Positions 8,865 to 17,718 of a stretch of 36,258 nucleotides of DNA are shown one piece after another (position 1 is the stretch's first letter; each line of letters opens with the position of its first letter). The DNA comes from Nitrospirota bacterium (GTDB lineage: Bacteria; Nitrospirota; Nitrospiria; Nitrospirales; UBA8639), in contig JAQBUF010000031.1 of NCBI GenBank assembly GCA_027623995.1, positions 1 through 36,258 on the forward strand. Reading direction: 5' to 3'. The notes beneath the pieces were generated by a model. The model did not search any database, was not told the origin of the DNA, and saw only the letters and a list, made by a program, of their open reading frames with translations. Position numbers and translations under genes: made by a program.

Positions 8865-8998
8865 CCACTATATTTAATTTTCAAGTTCCGACACTTGCTC
8901 TCGCTTCTTCGTTCTTTCACTACATTGGCGAACAATCAGCTTTTTCTCCTTTGGGCACATGGACCCACCTGTAACGCCAACGAACATCAACATCCAAC

Positions 8999-9736
8999 AT
9001 GTTCCACGGCCTCGGCATTCCCAAAAAAATCAAGACTGAAGCCTTTGGGAAAACAACCGAATACTTTCAGAAGATGTATCAAACCTCGCAGACCACCTCA
9101 ATCTCATCCGTGAATACCGTATGGCTCCGCGTGGAAGATGGGGCCAACCCCACCATGTTGCGAGGACACCTCATCGGGATGGGATCGGATCACTCCATGC
9201 TTTGCGGCATTCCCACACACACAACCTGGAAACAATTCAAAGTCGGCATGACATGCCATGGGCATACGGTGATTGAAGGAGAAACATATCAATTTCAAAC
9301 CACCATCAAAGAGGTACGACAGGATCAGCCCGCATTACTCTTACATAATCCCCCAAGAATCACCCGAAGACCGCCGCGAACGCATCCACGTGTGCCCGTA
9401 GACATCTCTGGCACCATTCGCCCAACTGATCCTAGTGGAGCTGTCCTTGCCGTTCTCCCAGCCACCCTCATTGATCTGTGTACCATGGGGTGCCAACTGA
9501 CCACCTCCGAAACCACATGGCCGAATCTCGCCACCTTAACGGTGATCCTATCTTGTCGTCTACCGAACATTGATCATACCTCTAAATTTCATGGCAGAAT
9601 CGAATGGATCACTCCAAACCCTGAACTACAGATGGGCATCCAATTTCAATTTTCCTCGTTTGAGGATGTAGCGTGTCGTGACCTAGAACGATGGTTTGGT
9701 TCTCAGCAAGCCAAGCTGATTAATACCGTCGCATAA
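8999..9736 (+). CDS. PilZ-domain protein, YcgR-like
   Basis: 245 residues. Residues 30-115 resemble the N-terminal YcgR-type barrel. RRPPRTHPRVPV (residues 121-132) contains the RxxxR motif of PilZ domains, and LIDLCTMGCQL is the DxSxxG motif with Cys in place of Ser. PilZ domains bind cyclic di-GMP; with the YcgR module they act as a brake on the flagellar motor. The Cys substitution may change affinity. Its position after flgM supports a motility role. The start (MFHGLG) lacks a strong ribosome site. Confidence 0.8.
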   Translation: MFHGLGIPKKIKTEAFGKTTEYFQKMYQTSQTTSISSVNTVWLRVEDGANPTMLRGHLIGMGSDHSMLCGIPTHTTWKQFKVGMTCHGHTVIEGETYQFQTTIKEVRQDQPALLLHNPPRITRRPPRTHPRVPVDISGTIRPTDPSGAVLAVLPATLIDLCTMGCQLTTSETTWPNLATLTVILSCRLPNIDHTSKFHGRIEWITPNPELQMGIQFQFSSFEDVACRDLERWFGSQQAKLINTVA

Positions 9737-9982
9737 CTCTCTACTCACTTTCCAAAATTTGAAATTGTCGAATACCCCACGAACGATGGGGTCCAAGGCT
9801 CGGCCACCACTCAATTGAGCCAATTTCCCCCCTTGCAGGTAAACCAGCAGATTCCTTAAAATACGTCACTCTCACCTTTCGGCACTGTGAATCTTTGAAA
9901 CAGCATGCCAAATGGGAGGAAACAATTTTATTCATCAAGGAGTTGGCCCTGCCCTCACCATTCCCGGAAGAAGGTCGTCGTC

Positions 9983-11059
9983 ATGAAAGAACTCATCAAT
10001 AATCGGCACATCATTGAGATCAAAGAGTTAGTCACGCCCCGACAGATCAAAGAAAAGCAACCCTTGACGCCAACAGCCGAACGCGTCGTACTTGAAAGTC
10101 GCAACGCTATTCAAGATGTCCTGTATGGTCGTGACCAACACCGCCTGCTCGTTGTCGTCGGCCCGTGCTCCATCCACGACCCGGAACAAGCCTATGCCTA
10201 TGCTGAATCCTTGAAACGTATTGCCGATGCCACCAAAGATCATTTACTGATCATCATGCGAACCTACTTTGAAAAACCACGGACGACTGTTGGATGGAAA
10301 GGCCTCATTAACGACCCACATTTGGATGGATCCTGCGATATTGCTGCAGGGTTTGAATTGGCCCGAACTATTTTATTACATATCAATAATTTGGGGATGC
10401 CCTGTGGGACAGAATTACTCGATCCCGTGACACCACAATACATTTCGGACTTGCTCAGTTGGTCCGCCATTGGCGCACGTACCACAGAGAGTCAAACTCA
10501 TCGGGAAATGGCAAGTGGACTCTCCATGCCCATCGGCTTCAAAAATGGCACAGACGGCAGCCTACAAGTCGCACTCAATGCCATGGTCACGGCCAGCCAG
10601 CCGCACAGTTTTGTGGGGATCAATGTGGATGGCGTGACGTCCATCATTAAAACCAACGGAAACCCCGATCGTCATATTGTCTTACGAGGCGGCGGCGGAA
10701 AAACAAACTATGGACGTGAACATATCAAGCAAGCCCTTGATGGCCTCACGAATGAAGACATCACCCGCCCAATCATGGTGGATTGTTCGCACGGCAATTC
10801 AGACAAAGACCATACCCGACAAATACCCGTCGCGCATTCCGTACTCAAGCAGCATTGTGAAGGACAAAATGGGATTCTTGGATTGCTGCTGGAAAGCAAC
10901 CTCAACCCCGGCAAACAATCCTGGGGACTAGGAAAAACCCTCGACTACGGAGTCTCGATTACTGATGCCTGCATTGGCTGGGAAGACACGGAAACCTTGC
11001 TACATGAACTCGCCGAAGGACTGGCCAGAACGTCACAAGCACACACCGTATCCAAATAA
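9983..11059 (+). CDS. aroG: DAHP synthase, class I (AroG/F/H type)
   Basis: 358 residues, typical length. The first step of the shikimate pathway: condensing phosphoenolpyruvate with erythrose 4-phosphate. Signature motifs in order are VGPCSIHD, KPRTTVGWKGLINDP, GTELLDP, GARTTESQTHREMASGLSMP, GFKNGTDG, LRGGGG and DCSHGNS (metal and substrate residues present). The ATG at 9983 follows GGAAGAAGG; an upstream GTG/ATG frame from 9905 adds unconserved residues. Which aromatic amino acid inhibits it cannot be read. The next gene starts 12 bases after the stop. Confidence 0.95.
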   Translation: MKELINNRHIIEIKELVTPRQIKEKQPLTPTAERVVLESRNAIQDVLYGRDQHRLLVVVGPCSIHDPEQAYAYAESLKRIADATKDHLLIIMRTYFEKPRTTVGWKGLINDPHLDGSCDIAAGFELARTILLHINNLGMPCGTELLDPVTPQYISDLLSWSAIGARTTESQTHREMASGLSMPIGFKNGTDGSLQVALNAMVTASQPHSFVGINVDGVTSIIKTNGNPDRHIVLRGGGGKTNYGREHIKQALDGLTNEDITRPIMVDCSHGNSDKDHTRQIPVAHSVLKQHCEGQNGILGLLLESNLNPGKQSWGLGKTLDYGVSITDACIGWEDTETLLHELAEGLARTSQAHTVSK

Positions 11060-11071
11060 AGGAGGAGAATC

Positions 11072-11419
11072 ATGACCGACCATCACATGCATGAACCTCA
11101 CGACCACATTCATGATGACACATGTGGCCATACCAAAGTTCAGCACGAGGGCCATACTGATTTTCTTCATGATGGACATCTTCACCACCTCCACGACGGA
11201 CATATTGATGAACATGTGGTTCCCATCACTGATCAAAACCCACAACATTGCACACCCAGCCATTCATGTACCGGACATGATTCCGCACATATTCACGGAC
11301 CAAGCTGTGGCCACGAAGCCATTCCCCACGGCGATCACACCGATTACCTCGTAGATGGGCATCTACACTTCGCCCACGATTCCCACTGTGACAACCATGG
11401 AGTAGTAAAAACACACTAA
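11072..11419 (+). CDS. Histidine-rich metal-binding protein
   Basis: 115 residues, about 30 of them His (26%) and 5 Cys. A strong AAAGGAGGAG precedes the ATG. Two repeats are visible: GHTDFLHDGHLHHLHDGH (about 27-44) and DHTDYLVDGHLHFAHDSH (about 89-106), plus two CGH motifs (TCGHTK, SCGHEA). No signal peptide or membrane span, so cytosolic. Such proteins store or chaperone zinc, nickel or cobalt. It lies 12 bases after the DAHP synthase gene and faces a Fur-family/MerC-like operon, which supports a metal role. The specific metal is unknown. Confidence 0.75.
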   Translation: MTDHHMHEPHDHIHDDTCGHTKVQHEGHTDFLHDGHLHHLHDGHIDEHVVPITDQNPQHCTPSHSCTGHDSAHIHGPSCGHEAIPHGDHTDYLVDGHLHFAHDSHCDNHGVVKTH

Positions 11420-11482
11420 ACCAATAGGGAGTTGAAACTCAGGAGTAAGGGGGAAAATTGCGAGCGGGCCCACCAGGACAAA

Positions 11483-11641
11483 CTAGTGGGAGTTGCGGTT
11501 ACCACGAAAGAGGGGAAAGATCATCGTCACGATAAGACCACAGAGATATAAAAAGAGAACCCCCACCACAAGGACAGCCAGAAACGGGACGCCCTGGCCA
11601 GATCTAAAAAGTTCAATAATAAAGGTTAACCACTCCGGCAT
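11483..11641 (-). CDS. 52-residue membrane protein
   Basis: The frame from ATG 11641 to TAG 11483 encodes MPEWLTFIIELFRSGQG followed by a single hydrophobic helix (about residues 19-43, VPFLAVLVVGVLFLYLCG...) and a basic end, FRGNRNSH. One transmembrane segment with positive residues after it suggests N-out topology. It lies 58 bases downstream of the MerC-like gene on the same strand and could be the third gene of that operon. The ribosome site is weak (TTGGG). No family recognised. Confidence 0.5.
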   Translation of the reverse strand: MPEWLTFIIELFRSGQGVPFLAVLVVGVLFLYLCGLIVTMIFPLFRGNRNSH

Positions 11642-11698
11642 TTTCAACCCAACAATAACTCACTAAACTATACAGTTTACCAACCTCCGCAAACAAAA

Positions 11699-12178
11699 TT
11701 ACCGAATCGTTGAGGCAGAAACCTGACGCGTTTCACCGCCCTCAGAAAATGTCACATCATCTTCTTCATGGCAGCCATGACAATGGCAGAGTGACCGATT
11801 GAGAAAACCGCCCCAGGCAATAATTGATGCTCCGATGAGATCTCCAGAGATTTCCAACGATGTCCCGGGCTCAGCAAAAAGCCGAGTCGACAGGAGCACG
11901 AGAAAACCTGTAATCGTTAACATGGCTGGACGACGATCGCCATGAACCGGATAGGTCGCCAATACACCAAACCCAGCAATCACCACGATGACCCCTAAAA
12001 ATACCCATTCAAACGAATGAGAAAAGACCGCCCCAAACACCCCCTCAAACGCCCCACCATATTGCGCCGCCAGTAAGGGAATCGCGAGTAGAGCCAATGG
12101 CGTCAATGCGCAATGTACCGCGCACACCAAAGAGATCATCGAACCGGCCTTGGATAATCTGACACCTAACGTAGACAT
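11699..12178 (-). CDS. MerC-domain membrane protein
   Basis: 159 residues with four probable membrane helices (residues 12-32, 48-70, 78-98, 105-125 roughly). The first helix has CAVHCALTPL, the MerC-type cysteine pair. The C-terminal tail CHCHGCHEEDD adds a second cluster of metal ligands. MerC proteins carry mercury in mer operons, but many chromosomal members occur beside Fur-family genes and probably move other metals. It starts 22 bases after the Fur-type gene with an AGAGGAGAT site, so the two are almost certainly co-transcribed. Confidence 0.8.
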   Translation of the reverse strand: MSTLGVRLSKAGSMISLVCAVHCALTPLALLAIPLLAAQYGGAFEGVFGAVFSHSFEWVFLGVIVVIAGFGVLATYPVHGDRRPAMLTITGFLVLLSTRLFAEPGTSLEISGDLIGASIIAWGGFLNRSLCHCHGCHEEDDVTFSEGGETRQVSASTIR

Positions 12179-12200
12179 GCATCTCCTCTTATTTTAATTT

Positions 12201-12620
12201 CTACTGGCATTTGGGACACCACCCACTAAATTCCAACGAATGATCTCCAACCACGAAACGTGTTTCTTGCTCAATCAATGCGGTCAATTTTTTCAAAGGA
12301 CACAAAAGAAGGTCCACGATACGCCCACAAATCTTGCACCGAATATGATGGTGGTGCTCACGGCCTTCTTTAATTTCATAGCGAAACTGGCCCTCTTGAT
12401 GCAATTCCAATTGGGTCACCATTCCCAGTTCTTTTAATGCGGTTAAGTTGCGATAGACCGTCACCAGGTCAATAGCCACATTACCGTTTGTCAGCTGGGT
12501 ATAGAGCTCAGTGGCGCTTAATGGAAACTGTGACGCCTCCAAAACCACCAATACCGCTTTTCTGGTGCGCGTCATACGCTTACCGGCAGCCCGCAATTCA
12601 TCTGTGAGGGAGGTTTTCAT
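12201..12620 (-). CDS. Fur-family metal regulator (Zur-like)
   Basis: 139 residues. N-terminal winged helix (RMTRTRKAVLVVLEAS, then DLVTVYRNLTALKELGMV), then the metal-binding part with REHHHHIRCKICG and a final SGWCPKCQ. The two CxxC pairs are the structural zinc site. Family members sense iron, zinc, manganese or peroxide. The Cys-rich end and linkage to a MerC-like protein and a His-rich protein favour zinc or another divalent metal (inference). A Fur-type palindrome lies upstream. Confidence 0.85.
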   Translation of the reverse strand: MKTSLTDELRAAGKRMTRTRKAVLVVLEASQFPLSATELYTQLTNGNVAIDLVTVYRNLTALKELGMVTQLELHQEGQFRYEIKEGREHHHHIRCKICGRIVDLLLCPLKKLTALIEQETRFVVGDHSLEFSGWCPKCQ

Positions 12621-12668
12621 TATCTATCGCGACTACAAATATTGAACAAGTTTTAAATGCTACGCTAG

Positions 12669-12683
12669 TGCAAGTCTCTTGCA
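12669..12683. promoter_or_regulatory. Fur-type palindrome upstream of the Fur-family gene
   Basis: TGCAAG-TCT-CTTGCA is a perfect 6-3-6 palindrome about 50 bases upstream of the Fur-family start. Its outer TG...CA and 15-base size match the 7-1-7 pattern of Fur-family operators. It is a candidate autoregulatory site; binding is inferred. Confidence 0.45.
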
Positions 12684-12765
12684 AATAACATGACAAGACC
12701 CCAGAAGTCAACGAAGCCTTGAGTTGTCTCGATTTAAAGTAAATATACCTAATTGATACTAATTA

Positions 12766-14283
12766 TTATAAGTGTAAGTGGGAAAAAATACGTGAGACTT
12801 GAATATGTTGCTCCATGTGATCAGCCCATCGATCCAGAGCCGATGCCAAACGCCCAGAAACCGCTTGAGAGACTGACACATCAAGACCTGACAATCCTTT
12901 ACGCCGGCGAATGCGATTAAGCCAGGCTCGCCGAAAACCCGGTTGGTCAAACACACCATGAAGATACGTTCCCCAAATACACCCATCACTCGACACGACC
13001 CCATCGTGTGATGCTTCACCACCACGACTATTCTGTCTGTGTATTACTTCAAAACACGGAGCGCCAGACAATCGATGCGTGAGCCCCATGTGAATTTCAT
13101 ACCCTCGCACCTCGCAATCCCATGAGTCTGATACAAATAACGGTTTAGCCGTCACTTGTGTCGTTTGCTTATCCAGCAGCAACTCGGAGGTGATATCCAA
13201 CACACCAAGCCCTTGGATTTCACCACCCTCTTCCGCGTTCTGATGATCTGAGATCATCTTTCCCAACATTTGGAAACCACCGCAGAGCCCCATGAGTTCC
13301 CCAGTGTTCTCTCGAACACGGGCTTGAATTTTTTCGCCAAACCCCATTCCAAGTAAGTACCTGAGATCACCAAGGGTATTTTTCGTACCAGGAATGATCA
13401 CCACATCGGCTCCCTCAAGTTGCTCAGGACGTTTGATATAATGAAAAGCCACATCGTCTTCAGCAGCCACTGCGTTAAAATCTGTAAAGTTGCTCATGTG
13501 CGGGAGTAACACCACAGCTACGTTCACCGTCTCAGCCGAAAAGGGTTTGGCATCATGCGAGTCGACGGTCACGCTATCTTCCTGATCCAATTCAAGTTGT
13601 CGCATGAACGGAAGGACGCCTAAGACAGGCACACTTCCTCGCTCTTCAAGAATTTGTACGCCATCATCAAACAGCCGCCGATCCCCTCGAAACTTGTTGA
13701 CGATAATACCCATGACCCGCTGCCGTTCGTGTGACTCCAACAAATCTAGCGTGCCAAGGATTTGGGCAAACACTCCACCCCGATCAATATCTGCAACCAA
13801 GATCACGGATGCATCAGCCATTTCTACCACCGGCCAATTGACCAAATCACGATCTCGCAAATTAATCTCGGCCGCACTCCCCGCGCCTTCAATGATAATT
13901 ACATCATGTCGTGCCGCTAAGCGGCCATAGCTTTCTTTGACAAAACGAAACAGCTCAGGCCGACAGCCAAAGTATCCCTTCGCATCATAACGACCCCACA
14001 CTTTTCCCTGCACAATCACTTGGGAACGATGATCAGCCTCCGGCTTGAGCAAGATGGGATTCATATCGACATGAGGCAACAAGCCACAGGCATGGGCTTG
14101 TAATACTTGCGCTCGTCCCATCTCACCGCCATCCACTGTCACAAAAGAATTCAAGGACATATTCTGCGACTTAAACGGCGCAACATTGACCCCTTTCCGA
14201 TACAACAGTCTCCCCAGCCCAGCGGTCACGAGGCTCTTCCCAACATCAGACGACGTTCCTAAAATAGCTAAGGCTTTTGGCAT
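12766..14283 (-). CDS. cobQ: Cobyric acid synthase CobQ
   Basis: 505 residues from the preferred start MPKALAILG. It amidates adenosylcobyrinate a,c-diamide at four side chains in cobalamin synthesis. The N-terminal half has GTSSDVGKSLVTAGLGRLL, the ATP-binding loop, then FKSQNMSLNS. The C-terminal half is a class I glutamine amidotransferase: GLCGGFQMLGK holds the catalytic Cys and GTYLHGVF the His. The open frame begins at a TTG at 14346, but the extra 21 residues look unconserved. No other cob genes are in the window, and I see no cobalamin riboswitch upstream. Confidence 0.93.
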   Translation of the reverse strand: MPKALAILGTSSDVGKSLVTAGLGRLLYRKGVNVAPFKSQNMSLNSFVTVDGGEMGRAQVLQAHACGLLPHVDMNPILLKPEADHRSQVIVQGKVWGRYDAKGYFGCRPELFRFVKESYGRLAARHDVIIIEGAGSAAEINLRDRDLVNWPVVEMADASVILVADIDRGGVFAQILGTLDLLESHERQRVMGIIVNKFRGDRRLFDDGVQILEERGSVPVLGVLPFMRQLELDQEDSVTVDSHDAKPFSAETVNVAVVLLPHMSNFTDFNAVAAEDDVAFHYIKRPEQLEGADVVIIPGTKNTLGDLRYLLGMGFGEKIQARVRENTGELMGLCGGFQMLGKMISDHQNAEEGGEIQGLGVLDITSELLLDKQTTQVTAKPLFVSDSWDCEVRGYEIHMGLTHRLSGAPCFEVIHRQNSRGGEASHDGVVSSDGCIWGTYLHGVFDQPGFRRAWLNRIRRRKGLSGLDVSVSQAVSGRLASALDRWADHMEQHIQVSRIFSHLHL

Positions 14284-14370
14284 AAATTTTCGATCCAACG
14301 ATACATTTTTTTCACCATAAAGGATCAACAACTTTCGCTCAAACACGATGAGACACGAAGTCTAAGGCAC

Positions 14371-14407
14371 AAAAAAAAGGCCTCATGCCGCTCCTCAGCA
14401 TAAGACC
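14371..14407 (-). terminator. Intrinsic terminator of the first PEP-CTERM gene
   Basis: On the minus strand GGTCTTATGC and GCATGAGGCC pair along all ten positions (two or three G-U pairs), with a 9-base loop and then eight or more T. It lies about 40 bases after the PEP-CTERM stop and separates it from cobQ. Confidence 0.85.
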
Positions 14408-14445
14408 CTTTTACGACAGGCAAAGAAATATGACTTGCCGTCAGA

Positions 14446-15132
14446 TTAGGCTTTTCTTTTTCTCATCTGCCAGCCCACGAGGCCGACAAGACCTGACCCC
14501 AATAGGAGCATCGTGCTCGGTTCAGGCACGGGATTAGGATTAGGATTTGAATTTTGAGGTGTCCATTGCCCAGTTCCGGTCAAGAGAAATTCTCCGAAGT
14601 TATTGTCATCGGGGCCATTGCTTAAAGCCCCAGCAAGCACGGCCTCACCAAAAAATCCCAGGACTTCCCAGTCATCGCCATTAAATATCGTAGCAGCTAA
14701 GACCTGCACTAACTCTGCACCAGGTTCCGCACCCTCATATATCCAAGTGCACGCGTCCGCGACGTTCTCGGCACAACCAAGATTATCAGGAGGACCCACT
14801 TCACCAATAGGCGCATTCATATCTGGAAAAGGAAAGGTAAAGGTAAAATGTTCAAACGTGAACGACCCTGGGGTAAATGAAGACGTTGTGACACCCGTGT
14901 CAAACACCGGTCCAGAAATTGTAAATTGAGAATTCACCACACTGAATGTTGTAAACGGTGTCACAGCCCCCACAGGAAAATCAAAATCCAATTCCAAAAA
15001 TGCCGTCACGGTATGGCCATCACCAGAACCTGCATAATTCCAGATAGAATTGGCCTGAACTTGAGGGACCCCTACCCCACAAATAACCAAAGCCCCGAGC
15101 ACGAATTGGGGTAACCTTGATCTCCACTTCAT
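14446..15132 (-). CDS. PEP-CTERM exported protein
   Basis: 228 residues from ATG 15132, which follows GGGAGG. A signal peptide (residues 1-28, ending VQANS) leads to a beta-rich, Thr/Phe-rich domain. The C-terminus has VPEPSTMLLLGSGLVGLVG followed by RKRKA, the full PEP-CTERM sorting tripartite signal. Such proteins are sorted and trimmed by exosortase in bacteria that make exopolysaccharide. The passenger domain has three or four cysteines and no enzyme motif. A sigma-54-like promoter lies 310 bases upstream. Confidence 0.9.
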   Translation of the reverse strand: MKWRSRLPQFVLGALVICGVGVPQVQANSIWNYAGSGDGHTVTAFLELDFDFPVGAVTPFTTFSVVNSQFTISGPVFDTGVTTSSFTPGSFTFEHFTFTFPFPDMNAPIGEVGPPDNLGCAENVADACTWIYEGAEPGAELVQVLAATIFNGDDWEVLGFFGEAVLAGALSNGPDDNNFGEFLLTGTGQWTPQNSNPNPNPVPEPSTMLLLGSGLVGLVGWQMRKRKA

Positions 15133-16142
15133 AACGAATACCTCCCTAGATAATATGGAAAACAACAGCCAATAATCTTGAGTCTTGGAGCACCGCACCA
15201 GGATAATTTGATAACCCCGACGGAAATCCTCTTCCCTCTGGGCCGAGCGGCTGAGTGATGGATGAATGTTGAGAAGCGCGGAATACCCAACATTGTTCCC
15301 GAATCACCAGTCCCGTTTGACGCGGCCATCGGAAACACCATTTCGATATTTTGCCCTAGCGTAAGACCTCCAAGATTCGACTGTCCTTCCATAATTAATG
15401 TTGATGAAAAAACATGAGCCATAGTGCTCTAATCTAAAAATACAAGTTTCGTGCCAGTTCAAAATTACAATCAATTTCCAACATAAATCCACGCTCAACA
15501 CATTGATTTAATGGGTCAATTTATTTAGGCGTGAGCATATTTGTCTAAAAAAAGATGATTGAGATTCATTCGAGTTTCGTAAAGTTCTCCGACGTTTTTT
15601 CCTAGGTATCCCTTCCACGGCCAAGACTTATACGTACGCATACGCGGCATGAAAATATCTCAAGATCATAGCGCAATTCTCTCCTAGCCTGGGTTCAACA
15701 CCCCAAAGATGCCCCTAAGTTCTTCAAGAGATTTACCCACGTCTACTTCAGCTAACGTATTGATTGTCATATTGAATTTATCAATGACAGACAAACATGA
15801 CGGACGACCAAATGTCTGGTGAGTGAGAAAACAAAGATCATAATTTTCTATAAACATCAGCAAAAAAAGGAAGCAAAATTTTGAATTTTTTGAAGAAAAA
15901 GCCACCAAAATCGCTTGTGTAAACTTATCCGACACCAAAATCCAAAATTATTCCGTAAAGTATCGTAACTGTCTAAAACTAAAAGCAATTTCGACCAAAA
16001 CAAAATTGCAAAATTTTCTGACACCAAAAGAAAACACTTGGGACAAAGGGATGATTGGAGAAATATTTCAGCAGACTTCTCCCTCAAAAGTAGGGAGGCC
16101 ACCGAGGGAGACTCCTGAGAAGGGAAAAAGAAACGAGGCTCT
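15133..16142. other. Long AT-rich non-coding stretch
   Basis: About one kilobase between the PEP-CTERM gene and the esterase. Frames exist on the minus strand, but they overlap each other and lack ribosome sites, so I treat them as chance. It holds the sigma-54-like promoter and a dense AT-rich part from 15,480 to 16,080. CxGACACCAAAA occurs at 15929 and 16018. I see no tRNA or riboswitch; the length suggests an upstream regulatory region. Confidence 0.5.
15441..15456 (-). promoter_or_regulatory. Sigma-54-like promoter for the PEP-CTERM gene
   Basis: On the minus strand TGGCAC-GAAAC-TTGTA matches the -24/-12 consensus at every position except the final C of TTGC, which is T. It points toward the PEP-CTERM gene. 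Regulation of PEP-CTERM genes by sigma-54 and a PrsR-type activator is known in other bacteria. The leader would be about 300 bases. Confidence 0.5.
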
Positions 16143-17468
16143 TTACTCCGGGATATCTAAAGTCAATTTGGCAGGAAACAATTGGGAAGTATCGTGCCGA
16201 CGACGAACCTCCCGTAGCAACATCTCTACCTGAGGCACAATCTTGTTTTCAAAGCTAACAACACCATTGGTCACTACCGTGATGGGCCGTGAAAAATCAA
16301 CCAACGCATCATTGAGAAACAGCGTGTACCGGCGAACATGCGTCGTCGTGACTTCAATACGATTGTCATCGCGATGTGTGACATCCAACCGCGCATAGAC
16401 ACGAGCCTTCATCAAATCATCTTGGTAATCAACAAGCTGTTCAGTAAACATCGCAATCCGGTCGGTGCTATCAATACGCACCCAACCAAACGCTGAGAGA
16501 TGGCTCGCATCTCGAACCAGCGATACTGTTGTTGGATAACGCTCACGACGCTGCTGCCCAAACCATTTCACTAAATCGGGCAATTCTTGACGCGGGAAGA
16601 AATGCCCACCCGCATGCGGATGCGACCATTCATGCTCCCGATAGACATGTGCGATACCAAGTTGCGTCAGTTCCTTAGTAATATTACGACTCAACCACAC
16701 CGGCATGATTTGATCATTCGCTCCGTGGATCACATACAATGGCGTCTGCCGAAGATTCCGTAGAAATGGAAAGAGTACGTCATCGATGCCACTTGCCATG
16801 GGAGCCACCGCTGCGAAACGCGGGGCATGGTGCATGCCAATGATCCACGCACCAATTCCACCGTTGGACATGCCTGTAAGATATATTCGATCAGGATCAA
16901 TGTGATACCGTTCCTGAACAACTCGCATCGTCGCCAACACCAACTCCTCGCCCTGCCGAGACCACCACGCCCCCATGGAAATCGTCGGACAAGCCAGGAT
17001 ATGCGCATCGCCCAGCCGCTCAGCCCACCGCTCCAAATACGAATCCCCCGTAAACCCAGCGCCATGCAAACACACCACCAGCGGGTACGCTTTCGTTGAC
17101 TCATAAGTCGGTGGGACAAATACCCCAAACGACATTTCTTTCCCACGAACCTGAACCGATTGGTTCGGCTGGCGACCGACTGGTGCTGGCTCAAATACGC
17201 GAGTAATCCCAATAAGATTGGATACATGGACGATACTGGCATCGGGATGAGAAACAATCGTGTCCAACAACTTCTCTGCCAATCCCCTATCCGTCGTCGT
17301 AAGATAGGTTTGGAGAAAGTTCTCCAAAGACTCGTGAGCATCTGAAAGAAATTGTGCACTCGATGCTCTTTGCTCCCCCCCTGCAAAAGAAGGCGACATC
17401 TCAATCAGAGGAACAAGAAGACTCAGCAGAAAAACTGTGACGGTTTTGGTTATGGCAGGCATGTGCAT
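16143..17468 (-). CDS. Secreted alpha/beta-hydrolase (feruloyl esterase / PHB depolymerase-like)
   Basis: 441 residues with an N-terminal signal peptide (residues 1-29, ending SFAGG). LVVCLHGAGF is the oxyanion-hole strand, and GMSNGGIGAW near residue 198 carries the nucleophile Ser. HGANDQIMPVW holds the acid Asp, and HAGGHFFPRQ the His. This arrangement is the LpqC / polyhydroxybutyrate-depolymerase-like esterase family, acting on polymeric esters. The C-terminal 120 residues form an extra beta-rich region. It acts in the periplasm or outside; the substrate is unknown. It lies between two PEP-CTERM genes. Confidence 0.8.
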   Translation of the reverse strand: MHMPAITKTVTVFLLSLLVPLIEMSPSFAGGEQRASSAQFLSDAHESLENFLQTYLTTTDRGLAEKLLDTIVSHPDASIVHVSNLIGITRVFEPAPVGRQPNQSVQVRGKEMSFGVFVPPTYESTKAYPLVVCLHGAGFTGDSYLERWAERLGDAHILACPTISMGAWWSRQGEELVLATMRVVQERYHIDPDRIYLTGMSNGGIGAWIIGMHHAPRFAAVAPMASGIDDVLFPFLRNLRQTPLYVIHGANDQIMPVWLSRNITKELTQLGIAHVYREHEWSHPHAGGHFFPRQELPDLVKWFGQQRRERYPTTVSLVRDASHLSAFGWVRIDSTDRIAMFTEQLVDYQDDLMKARVYARLDVTHRDDNRIEVTTTHVRRYTLFLNDALVDFSRPITVVTNGVVSFENKIVPQVEMLLREVRRRHDTSQLFPAKLTLDIPE

Positions 17469-17610
17469 TCAAAAGGCACTTCACAACTGAGACCGAAATG
17501 GCGAATCACTTCACACTAACAATCACACTCCCAAAGGTCAAAACACCAATCATAAACGTTTGAGATTGTCGGTTGCCGTCCTGAAGCATCTATGGCCAAT
17601 GAACAGGAAA

Positions 17611-17640
17611 TATTCAACAGGCCCACTATTCAACAGGCCC
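17611..17640. repeat. Tandem 14-bp repeat
   Basis: TATTCAACAGGCCC occurs twice, at 17611-17624 and 17627-17640, two bases apart. This is probably a local duplication just beyond the PEP-CTERM terminator. No array continues from it. Confidence 0.8.
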
Positions 17641-17654
17641 TTAGTGACAAACAG

Positions 17655-17683
17655 AAAAGCCCCACCGCCGGAACGATGAGGCT
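17655..17683 (-). terminator. Intrinsic terminator of the second PEP-CTERM gene
   Basis: On the minus strand AGCCTCATCG and CGGTGGGGCT pair at all ten positions (two G-U), with a 6-base loop, then TTTTCTGTTTG. It lies 35 bases after the PEP-CTERM stop. Confidence 0.8.
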
Positions 17684-17718
17684 CACTGTTTTGTGTACTG
17701 CGGGTATCGACTAATGAA

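Noticed and set aside
15684-15938. 84-codon minus-strand frame in AT-rich DNA
   Set aside because: No ribosome site, poor coding character and no recognisable domain.
17611-17640. Possible CRISPR-like repeat
   Set aside because: Only two 14-bp copies two bases apart; no spacers and no cas genes.
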